This document shows positions 1 through 12,539 of a stretch of DNA of 64,000 nt, piece after piece. The notes under the pieces were generated by a model. The model did not search any database. It was given only the letters and a program-made list of their open reading frames with translations, and had not been told where the DNA came from. Origin of the DNA: Litsea cubeba (Eukaryota > Streptophyta > Magnoliopsida > Laurales > Lauraceae); NCBI GenBank assembly GCA_012931725.1, contig CM022952.1:59659772-59723771 (forward strand). The letters are read 5' to 3'. The stretch's first letter is position 1. Each line of letters starts with the position of its first letter. The translations under genes and the position numbers were made by a program.

Positions 1-812
1 GCTCTCGCTTCGGTCAAAGCCTCACCTCGGCCACGCGCACTCAACACCGGGGCGCCAATCGAACTCACCCTGGACCTCGGCGACGGGGCCAAGGCATCAA
101 CCGAGATCCCCTCCTCACTAGTCACCTTGGTCTCAGCCAGGAGCTCCATCTCGGCAGACCTCCACCTAGGCTATGGCACCAGGAAGCCAAGTCAAGGTCT
201 TCCCCGACCTCGGCTCCCCGACCTCGGTCAGGATGCCAGAGCTAGCTAAAGCAGGGGCTGACAGCTGTCCTCCCTTGGACACTTAAGCACGCTACAGCAC
301 GTACGACAAGACAAGGGCACCGCCCATATCTTCTGACAGGGCCATCCCTGCCGCCCACGTCCACTGACAGAACGGCGTCCACAGACGCCCGGGTATGGCC
401 CGATGCGACACGACGTGCCACGATGGGACAGCTCCCTGACAGAGTCACCTCATTGTCTCCTCTCTCCCTCTTTCTCCAAAGTCAACTCTCTCCCTCTCCC
501 TATCGATATAAGGAGCAGGCACAGAGAGGAATATGGGATCAGATGGAACCCACCATACACACTGGTATCACCTTCTTCCCCAAAATCTCTATCCTTAGTC
601 CAGTTCTCATACTGACTTAGGCATTGGAGAGCCCTGCGCTGCCCACAGCTAGGGTCCTCTGACCTGTTTATTCTCCCTCTTTCAGGTTCTCAGGCATCGG
701 TTCTTCCATCATCAACGAGGAGACGAGGAGCTTCAGCCTTCGTCCTCCTCAGTGAGTCTCAAGAACACTACCCCCGAGTCTGTGAATTTTTGTGCACTTA
801 CATATACATTTG
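1..812 (+). mobile_element. Ty3/Gypsy (Tat-like) LTR fragment
   Basis: Seen: GC-rich sequence that changes near 480 to a pyrimidine-rich stretch with a TATA-like box (TATAAGGA, 507-514). A segment at about 610-640 (ACTGACTTAGGCATTGGAG) resembles the downstream part of Tat/Athila-type plant LTRs. The left end lies outside the window and no primer site follows, because a reversed solo LTR is inserted at 818. The short open frames here (for example 403-615) overlap one another and look like no known protein. Family assignment rests on my memory of Tat LTRs, so it is tentative. Confidence 0.45.
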
Positions 813-817
813 ATATG

Positions 818-3800
818 TGTCATGCCCGGAGCCTGAGAATACACGAGTCTCAAGGCACGACACGCGACCGCATGGGGACTTGAGTCAAAGTCTCATTGTA
901 CATTTATCTCCACGAACGGTTTCCTACAGGATTTCATGTGTGAGGTCATATGTGCAATCACCAATGGGTAAGTCTCAATCTCTTATAAGAGCTAAGTAAA
1001 TAACCTATACAATTCATCAAGTATGGTATCCAACATCCATCCATCCATAGCATATTTTACACGGTATTCAAGAGCATAAATCCGTCTATGAGTAGTTATT
1101 AGAGTTCAAGTCTCGAAATTAGAAAAGTAGAGAGAAAAGTAGCGGAAGCTTAAGTTTAAGGTTTACATCCCATAATATAAAAAAAAGTTTAAACAACTTC
1201 AAACAACATGGACATACAAGCCTTGGGCCCAAGGGTATGATAATGATAGCACTCGGCGGAGGGATGTCTAGACATCAAAGGGAGTCCACTCTACTAATTG
1301 TTGGAAATAGGGTGGGCCTCTAGGATAGGTTTCAAAAACTTTTGACCCACTTGACGCAGGGATCAACTATCCAGAAGGCTATAAAACCCAGTCCAAGATC
1401 TATGTCCTCAATCTCAGCCATCATGACCAGTAAATACAATCTATCTAGAAGATAGAACCAGCAACATATAAGCTACAAATAAATCTACAATATGCAAGGA
1501 AGTAGATTATACCTTTGGAGCTCGGTTGTGCTCTAATGGAGAAGTTGCGTCTTTCTTTGATGATGAAACGCTTTCACTAATCAAATAGGGATCTCCAAGA
1601 CCTCTTGATCTTCCATGCTATGACTCGTATCAGATTCTCCTTTTTCTCAAGAAGATGGTGGGATCTCCAAGAGAAAACTACTAGGAACTCTAGGGAGGAA
1701 CTAGAAAGAGAACTAGAAGAGGGAGAGGAGGATGAGCATGTGCAACTATTGCACACAAGGGCCTTGGGCGTGAATCCCTAGGTGGATTTATGCATGGGAC
1801 GTCCAAGCCTTGCACTCCTCTATTTATAGCTTTTGCAAGCCGCCTCCTCTTTCTAATTGAAATAGAAGTATTACTTCCCTAAGAATTAGTAACTCTCTTC
1901 TATTACTAGTTAAGATAGAAGTCTTACTTCCACAATAATTAGTAACTTACTATATCATAATTAGAAGTCTCACTTCAAATATGATTAGTATCTTTCTAAT
2001 TCCTTTCCAATTAAAATAGAAGTCTCACTTCTACTAAAACTAGTAAGTCTACTATTATCACTATTAGAAGTCTCACTTCAAATAGAAATAGTAACTTTCC
2101 TTTTAGAGTTCGACTAGAATTAGATACTTTCTAATAATTGGGCTAGCGTGGGGACCACTAGGGATTCCTTAGAAAGCTGGCTCCAACTGGGACACGCGAC
2201 CCCACATCTCATGTGTAATCCGGGCCCACAGTTAATTGCAAATAACTCCACTATATAAATGCAATTGAACTCCAGTCTTAGGAATATTACATAGAAGACC
2301 CTAAACTTCCACATTACCACAAGTAGACCCCTCTATCAATATCCATGGATCAATTGGACCTGTCTTCCAAACTAGATCCATATCTTATTATCCTTGAGCC
2401 CCAATTAATTATAATGATCATAGGTACCTTTCCAATTAACTCTTAATCGGAATGGGTGCGCACTTACCAATGATAAATCCATTAATTGGCACAAGGGGAT
2501 ATTTAGAGATAGATTCCATCTTGACCATTGAATGTTCCCACAGCTCTACTACCACGTACCCGACTCAAAGCAAATGAATAGATAGAAACTTGAGTTCATT
2601 AGTGTCTCAGGATTGAGAGCCTATTGCTTGGGAATTATGAGAGCAGACCTTAAAGTAAAGACAGTGTTTATAAGGTGCTTCTCATGGTCCTTCAATACAT
2701 CCAATGTACCAGCACTATGATCCAGAATCTTCCATTTTGATGATTGAGACAAATCACACTATCTCATAGTGATCAAAGTACTGCAACTTTGTCAGTATGA
2801 GATGTCCGGTCTCATCACTGGTTGTGAAGATATTTAAGTATAAGATTTATCACACACGTCTCCCGTATGTGGATCTCATCCATACACATGTGTTACATCT
2901 AATATACTTGTGGACCCCGGTTCATCTCATGAACCATCATGTCATTCGTATTGGTTATGTGCAAGTATATAATAAATCACCATTCATCTCATGAAAGGAA
3001 AGCATGAATATACTGATAAATAAAGAAATTAATCAATTTATTATATCATCTACTGGATTGAGTCCATAAAACTAACACTAATTGCTTGGGAGTCTCCTCC
3101 TCCTCAACCTGCAGGGCACCAAAGACATAAAGCATAACAACATTAGACATAAAGTAAAGCAAGATAAACAAATATAAAGCATAACATGTAAGAAAATGAA
3201 TATCAAAGACAATGAAGATCATATGAGGTCGAGAAGTGAAGACTCGGCATGATTGATCCAAGAATAAGCATGAACCTAAGGAATCATAATTAATATGATA
3301 CAAAATATCTTAATAAGATTGGCATGACCACATAAGTTATATGCTCGTGCTCTCACCTTATCATGCTTCACCTGTAATGCCAAGTGTAGCATCATTAGAC
3401 TCAAGCAAGACAAACAAATATAAAGCATAGCATAAACGCAAATGAATATCAAAGACAAATAAAGATCATATATGGCCGAGAAGCGAAGACTAGGGATGAT
3501 TGATGTAAGAATAAGCATGAACCTAAGGAATCATAATTGACATGATACAAAATAACTTAACAATAGTGGCATGACCACATAAGTTGTGTTCTCCCAAGTA
3601 AACATGAAGCATGAATTAGGTGAGAGCATGAGCGTAGAATAACATAACATGAGGTACCACTAAGAGACATAGGGCTCGGAAACTCCATCGTGGACCTGGA
3701 GCGCTGATCAACTCTCATAACATAATCTAGCTGCAGTTAGTCTATAGATTTACTAAATCCACACTCAGCCAGGTCCAACTAAGATAGGATCGAAGCTAAG

Positions 3801-5603
3801 TGGTGCCGACTCAAGGAATAGAGTATACGTGCGAAAGACACGGCACATATACATAGCATGGCATGAACATATAACATGGCAGGACATAACGGATATAGAC
3901 AAGCTTATAATGCATAAAGGGACCATAAATCGTAGCACTTAACAAGATACATGAAACTAAACAAGATAAATGTGAGAGCATGAGCTATACCATGCAAGAA
4001 TACTGGAAACATAAAACACATGCATGCATCAGGATCATATGATGAATCAATATTAAATGACAAACCAATCCTAGGATTTGGGGATGTCCGTTGGCTTCAC
4101 CGTCCAACTTTTTGTAGTTCTAAGGCCTCCGACGTCTTCGGGATACAAAACCCATGGCATTCCATTCATTTGATGACGTCAAATGCCTTAGGCCAACACC
4201 TTTGGCTCAAAGTACTTAAATTCCAAAATATGGGCTTCCTCATGGGTGTATGGTAGCTCAAACAACACCCACGTCGGTTTAGGGGCCCATTAGGCAAGAA
4301 TTAGGGTCCCATTGTTCCATTGCTATGGTCCAAGACAAGGCCCAAAACCAGCTAAGAAACCTATGTATGTCTGTTACCTAGTGGTTAGCTCACGGTTAGT
4401 CGCAAGTGATCTTTACGGTTAGTCGCTGGCTGACCGTATTACAAAAAAGCCGAACAGCTCACAGTCTGGAAAAGCAACTGCCAAAATTCAACAAGAGTCC
4501 GCGGTCACCTAATGATTAGCCATAAGGCTGGCCGCAAGTCAATCTCTGTGAAGAGTTTGCATTCTGTGAACCTGGAAAAGCTTTGTTTCAAGTGGGTTTA
4601 ATTCCCCTTCTACACAAGCCTTTCCAAAGGCGTTCAACTGAAGGTAAAGATCCTCTAAATGCTCATTAAATCATACAAATCCTAAGCCATGAGAAAGATC
4701 AACACATTCTTACCCAATTTTGAATTTAAATGTGCAATTGAGCTAGCATTGGGAAATCTAGGCATGAATCAAGTTAGGGAAAACAAAGAGAGCACTACAT
4801 GAAACATTTATAAATGTTTTACTTGCCATACTTGATGCTTAAGCTCAATCACCCACCAAACCAATCTATTGCACTCTAGCAAGCTTTTTAGGAAACAACC
4901 CTCAAAAGAAGAACTCACTCCAAACTCCGACAATGGTGCAAGGAAGAAATGGAAGGAGATCAGCATGCATGCACCTCACTTGCCTCTTAATTGGCAATTC
5001 AAGACAAAAGGAGTGAAAGGAAGGAAGATACTTACCAATAAAAGGAGATAAGGAAGAATTTGGAACAGGATTTCTTAGAGAAGAAGAAGGTGGTGATGGA
5101 GATGCTCTCAAGTTTTAGGCCACGTGCAAGGCTTTAGCTTAAGGATTGAGTAAGAATTTGTGAACGAGGAGGGGAGGGAGAGAAGAGAGAGTTCCAACAA
5201 AAAATGAAGGAGAAGAGGCTCATTGGCCTCAGATGGGTTTTGTTTAAATGGAGTATTTTCAGTTTTGAGTGCAAGTCCATGTCATTATATGAAATATCAT
5301 TTATACGCTTTTGGGTCAGATTTGGGCTAAAATTGATCTGAATTGGTCGGATCGAAACATGAAAACCGAAGTACTCAAAATGCCCTATATAATGCACTCA
5401 AAATCTACGTAAAACTGAGAACACACACAACGATACCCATAAATCTAAAATTACTAAAAAGTCCCCAAACTAAACTACCTAGGCTTTGTCAAAAGCCCAC
5501 TACTATACCTATCCAACCACAAACACATCCAAAACATTACATTAGGCACCTAATTAAGATTAATTCGACACTACACACTCTTAGGAAGGTTCGGTGTGTT
5601 ACA
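818..5603 (-). mobile_element. Del/Tekay-like solo LTR with 5-bp target duplication
   Basis: Read on the minus strand, the element starts TGTAACACACCGAACC (at 5603) and ends GGGCATGACA (at 818), typical Del/Tekay-type Gypsy LTR ends. The same 5 bp, ATATG, flanks both sides (813-817 and 5604-5608). There is no internal region, so this is a solo LTR left by LTR-LTR recombination. After removing the Copia LTR nested inside it (1299-3077 plus one 5-bp repeat) its own length is about 3.0 kb. The segment near 3800-3820 is the reverse complement of the 'GTCGGCACCACTTAGC' block also found in the Tekay-like LTR at 58990. No coding capacity is seen. Confidence 0.85.
1299..3077 (-). mobile_element. Ty1/Copia solo LTR nested in the Tekay-like LTR
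   Basis: Read on the minus strand it starts TGTTAGTTTTATGG (3077) and ends TTTCCAACA (1299). Direct repeats CTAAT sit at 1294-1298 and 3078-3082. The 1779-bp body is a close relative of the LTR at 6309-7986, which is attached to Copia coding remains; this defines both family and orientation. No internal region is present. It is younger than the solo LTR it interrupts. Confidence 0.88.
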
Positions 5604-5608
5604 ATATG

Positions 5609-6308
5609 CACTGCAAATTGTTATGGATTGAGAAGTATATCATTACGCATCTTAGTATACCGAATTATAGGCATATTGATGTTGAGCTTCATGTAAGTAT
5701 CAGGTACAGCAAGAGTAGGCTATCGCGAGATGAGTTTTGACATTGTAGGCATCGGCGAGTGCCGAGAAGTAGGTGACGTTCATCGAGCCCTGTTTGTTTT
5801 ATGTTATTGCGTGTGGTTGCGAATACTAGTACTGAAATTATATTTTTTTACTCATATGTGGTTATTCTGCTTCCTTACAATTTTGAAACATACCCATATG
5901 CCCTTGTTCATATTTATGGCTGTCTTATTTGCGCAACATTGTTATATGCTTACCTGACTCATTGGGCTCATAGGTATGGTGTGACGGTTTGTTCCTCGTA
6001 CCGATTTTATTATCGCTATCTATTGGATATGCAACTTTGTACTCATCCATTTGTCTATTACTAGTTTATTTTTCATACTTGTGAGTTAATGTTACATCTT
6101 AGTACTTACAGGTAACAGCTACTACCTCCGCTAGCGCAAAAGGTAAATGATTGCGTGTAGCCATGGGATTAGCTAGAGCGATGCACTTGGGCCTTGGTGA
6201 TGATAAATTGTTGCTGTGCTGAGAGCCCTAACATTCACATGACATTTAATCTTTCTATATTTTGCAGTTGTCCTTTTATAGTAATATTGTACTAGTTAAT
6301 GTTGTAAA
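5609..6308. other. Unassigned AT-rich interval
   Basis: Continues the sequence that preceded the solo LTR at 818. It has a T-rich segment and a few short overlapping open frames (5730-6064) without recognisable domains. I see no convincing terminal repeats or gene. It may be more LTR-derived sequence that is too diverged to place. Confidence 0.4.
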
Positions 6309-8585
6309 TGTTGGAAATAAGGTGGGCCTCTAAGATAGGTTTCAAAACTTTTGACCCACTTAAAGCTGCTTTCAACTATCCAAAAGGCAACCAATCAATT
6401 TGAGATGTAAACTCTCAATCTCACATATCAAAATCAGTAAATCAATCTATCTACAAGATAGAAAACCAGCAACAAACATGCAACAAAGATCTATAACATA
6501 CAAGGAAATAGATTATACCTTTGGAGCTCGGTTGTGCTCTAATGGAGAATTTGCTACTTTCTTTGATGACGAACTCTTTCGCAAATAAAATAGGTTTCTC
6601 CAATACCCAATGGTCTTCCACACTATGACCCAAATCAGAATCTCTTTCTCAAGAAGATGGGTGGGATCTTCAAGAGAAACTATCTAGGGACTATAAGGAA
6701 CTAGAAGAGGGAAGGAAGAGACGTGCAACACTTGCACAAAGGGGGGCTGGGCGTGAGTTCCAAGGGTGGACGTCCAATACTTCTTCTCTCCCTTTTATAA
6801 CTTTTTCAAGCCACACTTACTAATTTCTAATAGAAGTCTTACTTCCATAAAGATTAGCAACTATCTCTTCTTTCTAATTAAAATAGAAGTCTCACTTTCA
6901 TTAATTAATTAGTAACTTACTATTACCACTATTAGAAGTCTCACTTCAATAGAAATAGTAACTTTCCTATTAGAGTTCAACTAGAATTAATATATTTCTA
7001 ATAATTGGGATAGGGTTGGGACCACTAGGGATTCCTTAGAAAGCTGGCTTAAACTGGGACTCGCGACCCCACATCTCATGTGTAATCCGGGCCCACAGTT
7101 AATTGCAAATAACTCCACTATATAAATGCAATTGAACTCAGGTCTTAGGAAATTACATAGAAGACCCTAAACTTCCCTATTACCAAAAGTAGGCCCCTCC
7201 ATCAATATCCATGGATCAATTGAACCTGTCTTCCAAACTAGATCCATATCTTATTATCCTTGAGCCCCAATTAATTATAACGATCATGGTACCTTTCCAA
7301 TTAACTCTTAATCAGAATGGGTGTATACTTACCAATGATTAAATCCATTAATTGGCACAAGGGGATATTAAAGATAGATTCCATCTTGACCATTGAATAT
7401 TCCCACAATCAAACTACCACGTACCCAAATCAACAAGGTGTTGACCTACAGTTGGCCTCACTCATTGGTGACTCGAAGCAAATGAATAGATAGAAACTTG
7501 AGTTCATTAATGTCTCAGGATTGAGAGCTTACTACTAGGGAATTATGAGAGGAAACCTTAAAATAAAGATAGTGTTTATAAGGTGCTTCTCATGGTCCTT
7601 CAATACATTTAATGTACCAGCACTCTGAACCGGAATCTTACATTCTGATGATCGAGACAAATCACACTATCTCATAGTGATCAAAGTGCTGCAACCTTGT
7701 CAGTATGAGATGTCCAGTCTCATCACTGGTTGTGAAGATATTCAAGTATAAGATTTGTTATACATGTCTCCTGTATGTGGATCTCATCCATACACATATA
7801 TTAAATCTAGTATACTAATGGACTCCGGTTCATCTCATGAACGATGATGTCATTCGTATTGGTTATGTGCAAGTATATAATTAAACACCATTCATCTCAT
7901 GAAATGGAAAGCATGAATATATTGAAAAATAAGGAATTAATCAATTTATTACAACATATCCTGGCATTGAGACCATAAAACTAACAATCTCCCACTTGGG
8001 CTCAATGCCAGTCTGGGTGGCATCTCATGCCCATCCCTATACATGCTGCTCAATGACTTTGGTGGTCAAAGGCTAAGTAAAGGAATCCGCCAGATTGTCT
8101 GTAGAGGCTATTTTGGTGATAGCAATACCACCTCTCTCCGTAATCACCCTGACCAAGTGATACTTCCTCTGTACATGCTTTTGGCTCTTATGGCTCCTGG
8201 GTTCCTTGGACTGTACGACTGCCCCGCTGCTGTCACAATAAACTGTGAGCGGTTGTCGTGCCAAAGGTACCACTCCAAGTTCCAGAAGGAATCTTTTGAG
8301 CCATACTGCTTCCTTAGCTGCTTCACAAGCCGCTACATATTTAGCCTCCACGGTGGAATCAGTGGTACATTCCTGTTTAATACTCCTCCAGCTAATAGCT
8401 CCGCCACCAAGCATAAACACATATCCAGAAGTTGATTTCCTGGAATCCTTATCTGACATGAAGTCAGAATCCGTGTATCCGACTGGAATCAACTCATCAC
8501 TGCCATAAATTAACATGTAATCTCTAGTCCTTCTCAAGTATTTGAGAATACATTTTACAGCAGCCCAATGATCAGGCCCTGGGTT
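6309..8585 (-). mobile_element. Truncated Ty1/Copia element, 3' LTR plus RNase H end
   Basis: The 3' LTR is 6309-7986 on the minus strand (starts TGTTAGTTTTATGG, ends TTTCCAACA; 1678 bp). It is preceded on that strand by the purine-rich tract complementary to ATCTCCCACTTGGG (7987-8000). The internal part retains only the end of pol (8073-8583) and is cut at about 8585, where a Gypsy-type LTR fragment starts. The 5' LTR and most of pol are missing, so no target duplication can be scored. It belongs to the same family as the solo LTR at 1299-3077. Confidence 0.88.
8073..8583 (-). pseudogene. Copia pol fragment: end of RT connection and RNase H
   Basis: This is the C-terminal part of a Copia polyprotein. 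Seen from upstream to downstream on the minus strand: a PGPDHWAAVK segment (connection region), then the Copia RNase H pattern 'GYTDSDF', 'KSTSGYVFMLGG', 'EAKYVAACEAAKEAVWL', 'VYCDSSGAV' and 'ADSFT'. The frame is open for about 170 codons. A TAG then stands where family members continue with Lys-Pro, and another in-frame stop follows shortly. Protease, integrase and most of RT are lost. The sequence style suggests the Tork/TAR side of Copia rather than SIRE; that lineage call is from memory. Not functional. Confidence 0.87.
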
Positions 8586-8971
8586 TGTAAGACCCCGACC
8601 CGAGAGACCTCGATTAGTGTTAATTAAGTTGTGTCTTAGCTATAAGTGTGTTTAGTGGATTTGGACTTAGTTTTGGGTTAGAATAGCTTTTATAATAGCT
8701 TTGGGGGATTTTGAGAGCCTTCTTGATTTGTGGACCCTTTGGGGGTTCTTGTTATGGAATTGTGTGAGCTTGGGGGTTTAATCATGATTTTCTAAAATTA
8801 TGTTTTTAATACCGTTTGACTTATCTTATTATTCCCTACAACTTTCGTGTTGACCTCGTTTGCCCGAAACTCAACTTTTCTCAATTTGAGGGCAAAACAG
8901 TCTTTTTACCCAAAATCTGGACACAATTTTCAATGTCACCAAAACTTGCAAAATATACACTTTTTGGAAAC
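8586..8971 (+). mobile_element. Tekay-like Gypsy LTR stub
   Basis: Starts TGTAAGACCCCGACCC, a form of the family's LTR start. It includes a block at about 8840-8971 (Cys/Pro-rich if read as text: 'CCCGAAACTCAA', 'TTTTTGGAAACT') that is collinear with 41930-42062 in the larger Tekay-like LTR. It is cut off at 8972 by the reversed SIRE-like element. Non-coding. Confidence 0.75.
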
Positions 8972-10645
8972 TGAAAGTCTAGGGGATCCTAACCCTAGAG
9001 GGGGGTGAATAGGGTGATCTACATTTAATGACTAATTATAACAAATTTTAATTTCTTTACAATTAACTAGTCATATGTGATGATTAACATACAATATGCG
9101 GAAGCTTAAACAAAACAATCACCACTACACAAAGATTTATAGTGGTTCGGCCTCAATGCCTACATCCACTACTGGCTTGTGACTCAACACCCCACCGGAT
9201 TTCCACTAAGAATGCTTTTCAATAGGCTAAGCAATAACCTCTGTAACTATGCTTTTCTAGGCTAAGCAATAACCTTTACACAATGCTTTTCTTAGGCTAA
9301 GCAATAACCTTTACACATAGAAGATTTTCTCTAAAGAAGGTGTCTTCACAAAACACTCTAAGAGATTACAATTTAAGCTCAAATAAATTGCCTCTAAATA
9401 GGCGGATATGAAATTGTAAAACAAACTCACACAACACACTAAGAAACGCAAAGATGAATGTTCATGAGGTGTGTGTGTGTAGAACTTCAATCAAGATAAA
9501 ATTAAGTCCAATGAATTTTATGCTTAAAGCATTTCAAAGTTTAAAGCACATAAAAGATATGATTGAAGTCAAATGCAAATCACTTGAACAATTACAAACT
9601 TGTGAATGATATGAAAAATCTAAAGATCACAAGTTGTATGAAAATGATTAAGACTAATCAAGTGATGCATGTGCAATGTTGTTTTCAAAAACTAATTTAA
9701 CTAAGGTTTAAATGTATGAAAACAACAAAGAAGATTCAAACAAGAAATAGAATCATGCTAAAGAGCAAATCAAAGATTTTCATAAAACATGATTTGTAAA
9801 GTTTTAAAACAAAACTTTGTTTGAATCTAAGTGGAGAATCCTATGATATAAAATCAAAGATTAAAGGAAGTAGTGGATTCAACACATCATAGTTAATATG
9901 CTTAAAATCATTTACCAATAATTTAGACAAAGCACAAAATATATGATTAACAAAAGGCAAAGCTTACTTGGTGGTTTAACTTCATTAATTCAAGCTTTTA
10001 GCTTTTCCTAATGACCCATAGCCTTCCTTAGCTTGATCCCCTTTCTTTTGCCTCAAAATACCTCAAGAAGGGCTCCAAAGATCATCACCAATGGCTAAGG
10101 AATGAGTTTCTTTTTATAGAAAAAGTGGTCCAACGGCTCTCAGGTCGGTTAACTGACACTTTGAGTTCAGTTAACCGAACTCAACGGCTAGAAACCCAAT
10201 GATCTTAATTTTTGAAAAAGTGCTTTTAGCGGCGGCCAGAAACCGCTGGTAAAAGTCCAGTTTGGCCGCCGGTAAAAGTCCAGAATTCTCAAAAATGAGA
10301 CTTTCAAAGTGATTTTCTTAGGGGGACATTGGGCCAGTAAACCAAGCATGGAAATATGATTTAAACCAATCCAAGTGCTTAAAAATCATGTAACATAAAA
10401 CGCCAAACAAAATTTGAAACATTTAAAACCAATGGCTAGCTTGATTTATAAAATATTTTTCAAACTAAAAATGCATCCAATGTTTAAAGCCAAAACATGC
10501 ATAATTCATAAGGTTTACAAGATTGAAAACAATGTATGTATAAATCAAGATTTTAAGATTTCTAAAATCAATGCATGTGTGAAGATTCAAATGAATGAAT
10601 AAGATGAATGATGCATCCATCAAATTGCAATACAAAATCCTACCA
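8972..10645 (-). repeat. 3' LTR of the reversed SIRE-like element
   Basis: 1674-bp LTR whose position relative to the polypurine tract makes it the 3' copy. It carries four degenerate copies of a unit containing AGGCTAAGCAATAACC (about 9200-9315). It also carries the motif AGATTTATAGTGGTTCGG (9133-9150), which recurs in other LTRs here. Where its relative at 43302 has repeated GTCGAC palindromes, this copy has two GTTAAC-centred words (about 10145-10180). Confidence 0.85.
9200..9315 (-). repeat. Tandem repeat in LTR, AGGCTAAGCAATAACC units
   Basis: Three clear units and one degenerate one, about 35-40 bp apart. Each contains a 'GCTTTTC..AGGCTAAGCAATAACC' block. The same array in the opposite orientation is at 44691-44828 and 58015-58150 in the related LTRs, so it is a conserved LTR feature downstream of the TATA box. 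Confidence 0.85.
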
Positions 10646-11785
10646 ATCTCCCCCTTTGCAATTTGATTGCAAACCTTTCTCAAAACTAATACTTCACACA
10701 TTGTCTTCAGCTCCTCCTTAACTGGACAAGGCTTGAAATCTTCTTGGATGCTCCTTTGACTTGGCTTGGGCTCTAGCTCTTTTTCTTAATTCTCCTTGAT
10801 GCTTGGAGCTTGATCAATCTTCAAGCTTTCTCTTCATCTTCCTTTTTTTAGACCAAGCATCTTCTTTAGCTCCCAAGCTTTTTTCATTTCATTTCTCCCC
10901 CTTTGACCATGCACTCTCCTTTTGGAAAGATGTGCATTCTCTCCCTTTGGGTAGCTTGAATACTTTTTCTCCCCCTTAATTCTTTCTCCCTCTTTACCTT
11001 TAAACTTGAGAACTTTCTCCCCCTTTGCCATTAAATTGCAAAGGTATCAATTGAAGATGGGTACCTACACACATAAAACAAGGAAAATACCTTTAGTAGC
11101 ACCTGTTAACAAAAGTAATCGAAAATGAAATATATAACAGGACATCATGCATGGGTAGATAGGCTATAAGGGTATAGAGCCAATATAAGGGTGAATTTGA
11201 TCAACTCTAATGCTTCCTTAGAAGGTTTACTCCCCCTCAATCCATACTCTTCTTTTGTCAAACTTTTGACAATGATTTAACTAATAGGTGCAATAAGAAG
11301 ATGGTTTAACCAATTGAGGGTTCACTTCAAGAGAAGAATTAGATACCAATTGATAATGATAATTGACTATAAAGTTCAAATTGATCAAATTACCAATATA
11401 AAGATACCAATTGACGGATAAGCTATAGGATAATTAAAGAGCAAGGTCAAAAAGGAGATAAACTATCATGGATATCAATTGAAATAAAAAAAATATCAAT
11501 TGAGATTTTAAGGATAAAACTATTAACTCAATCACTCTAAAATGGAGTTACGGAATACACCTATTAGGGTTCATCCAAATTAGAGCTATCCATGATGAGA
11601 TGGGGTTTACTCAAACATAGCATCAAACAATTTAACTATTAAAATCATAAGCTATATAAAGTTTTGAATTCATTTCATACAATCATTAGATATAACTATC
11701 ATGCACAAGATGAATGAAATGAAGTTCAATCATGAATCCAAACCTCACCATTAACCAACCAGAATTATGAAAATATAAACATGGC

Positions 11786-12352
11786 GGTTGATGATGACAA
11801 AAAAGGTAAATTCGGACACCACCGGTCAGATAATTAATGCTGTGCAGTAAATGAAGAGAGATGAGAGATTTATAGTGGTTCGGTTAAGCGTGACCTACGT
11901 CCACTTCAAAATGGTGAGGTTTGATTAATGTAGAGAGCTACAGGTATGAGAAAGTAGGAAAAAACCATCCTCTCTCAAGTGATGAGAGGGTTCTATTTAT
12001 AACCTTTCCCAATCAGTTGGGGATGCGATCAGTTCAACGTCTCTTTGGAGCCTCAGTCGTGTCCTTGAGGATCGAACCAGGTGGAAGGCAGGTGAGATCC
12101 TCTCCGTAAGACTTGGTAAAATGCAGGTGAGGGGAGGACTTCGTCGTGATGACTTGGAGCATGAGGTGACGAGGCTTCGTTTAACGAAACCCGGATCTCA
12201 ACGGGGCTATTCTGGCCTGACCCGTAATCCTAGACGGACCGGGTCACTTGGACCTGACTCATTACCGCGATCCGGATTGGGTTTGACTCATCATTTGCCC
12301 CCTCAATGCCCCGTGCTCAAATAATAATATTTTTTTTTTGAAAGGGGGCATT
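11786..12352. mobile_element. LTR-like fragment with shared GAACCAC motif
   Basis: Contains AGATTTATAGTGGTTCGG and CCTACGTCCACTTC (about 11866-11907), the reverse complement of a motif found in four other LTRs in this window. It ends in a 'TTTGCCCCCTCAATGCCCC' stretch and a poly-T/purine junction (12290-12352). I could not identify matching ends or target duplications. The short open frames at 11921-12324 are not convincing. Confidence 0.45.
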
Positions 12353-12539
12353 GATAAATTCCAATTTCGCCTCTCTTGACAAATTTTCTTCTTCCCGATC
12401 TTAACCTTGCTTGTTCCTGTAGATTTGTATTTCGGAGAGTCCTCCCGGCTTGGGTTACTCTTCTTTGAAAACTTTGGCTATAAAATAAGCCCTAGAGCAT
12501 GATTTCTTCAAAAGAAAGAAACTTGGTTCTGCAGAAAAA

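Larger units (their letters stand above)
8972..11785 (-). mobile_element. 3' part of a reversed SIRE-like non-autonomous element
   Basis: This is the same family as the element at 43302-58404 but on the minus strand. Its 3' LTR is 8972-10645 (starts TGGTAGGATTTTG, ends GGGATCCCC-TAGACTTTCA region at 8972). The polypurine tract complement ATCTCCCCCTTTGC is at 10646-10659. From 10660 to about 11785 the internal non-coding region is collinear with 55650-56620 of the other copy. It includes purine blocks complementary to CTCCCCCTTTG and one retained member of the hairpin series (about 11680-11735, core AGATATAACTAT). The 5' portion is missing. No coding region remains. Confidence 0.85.
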
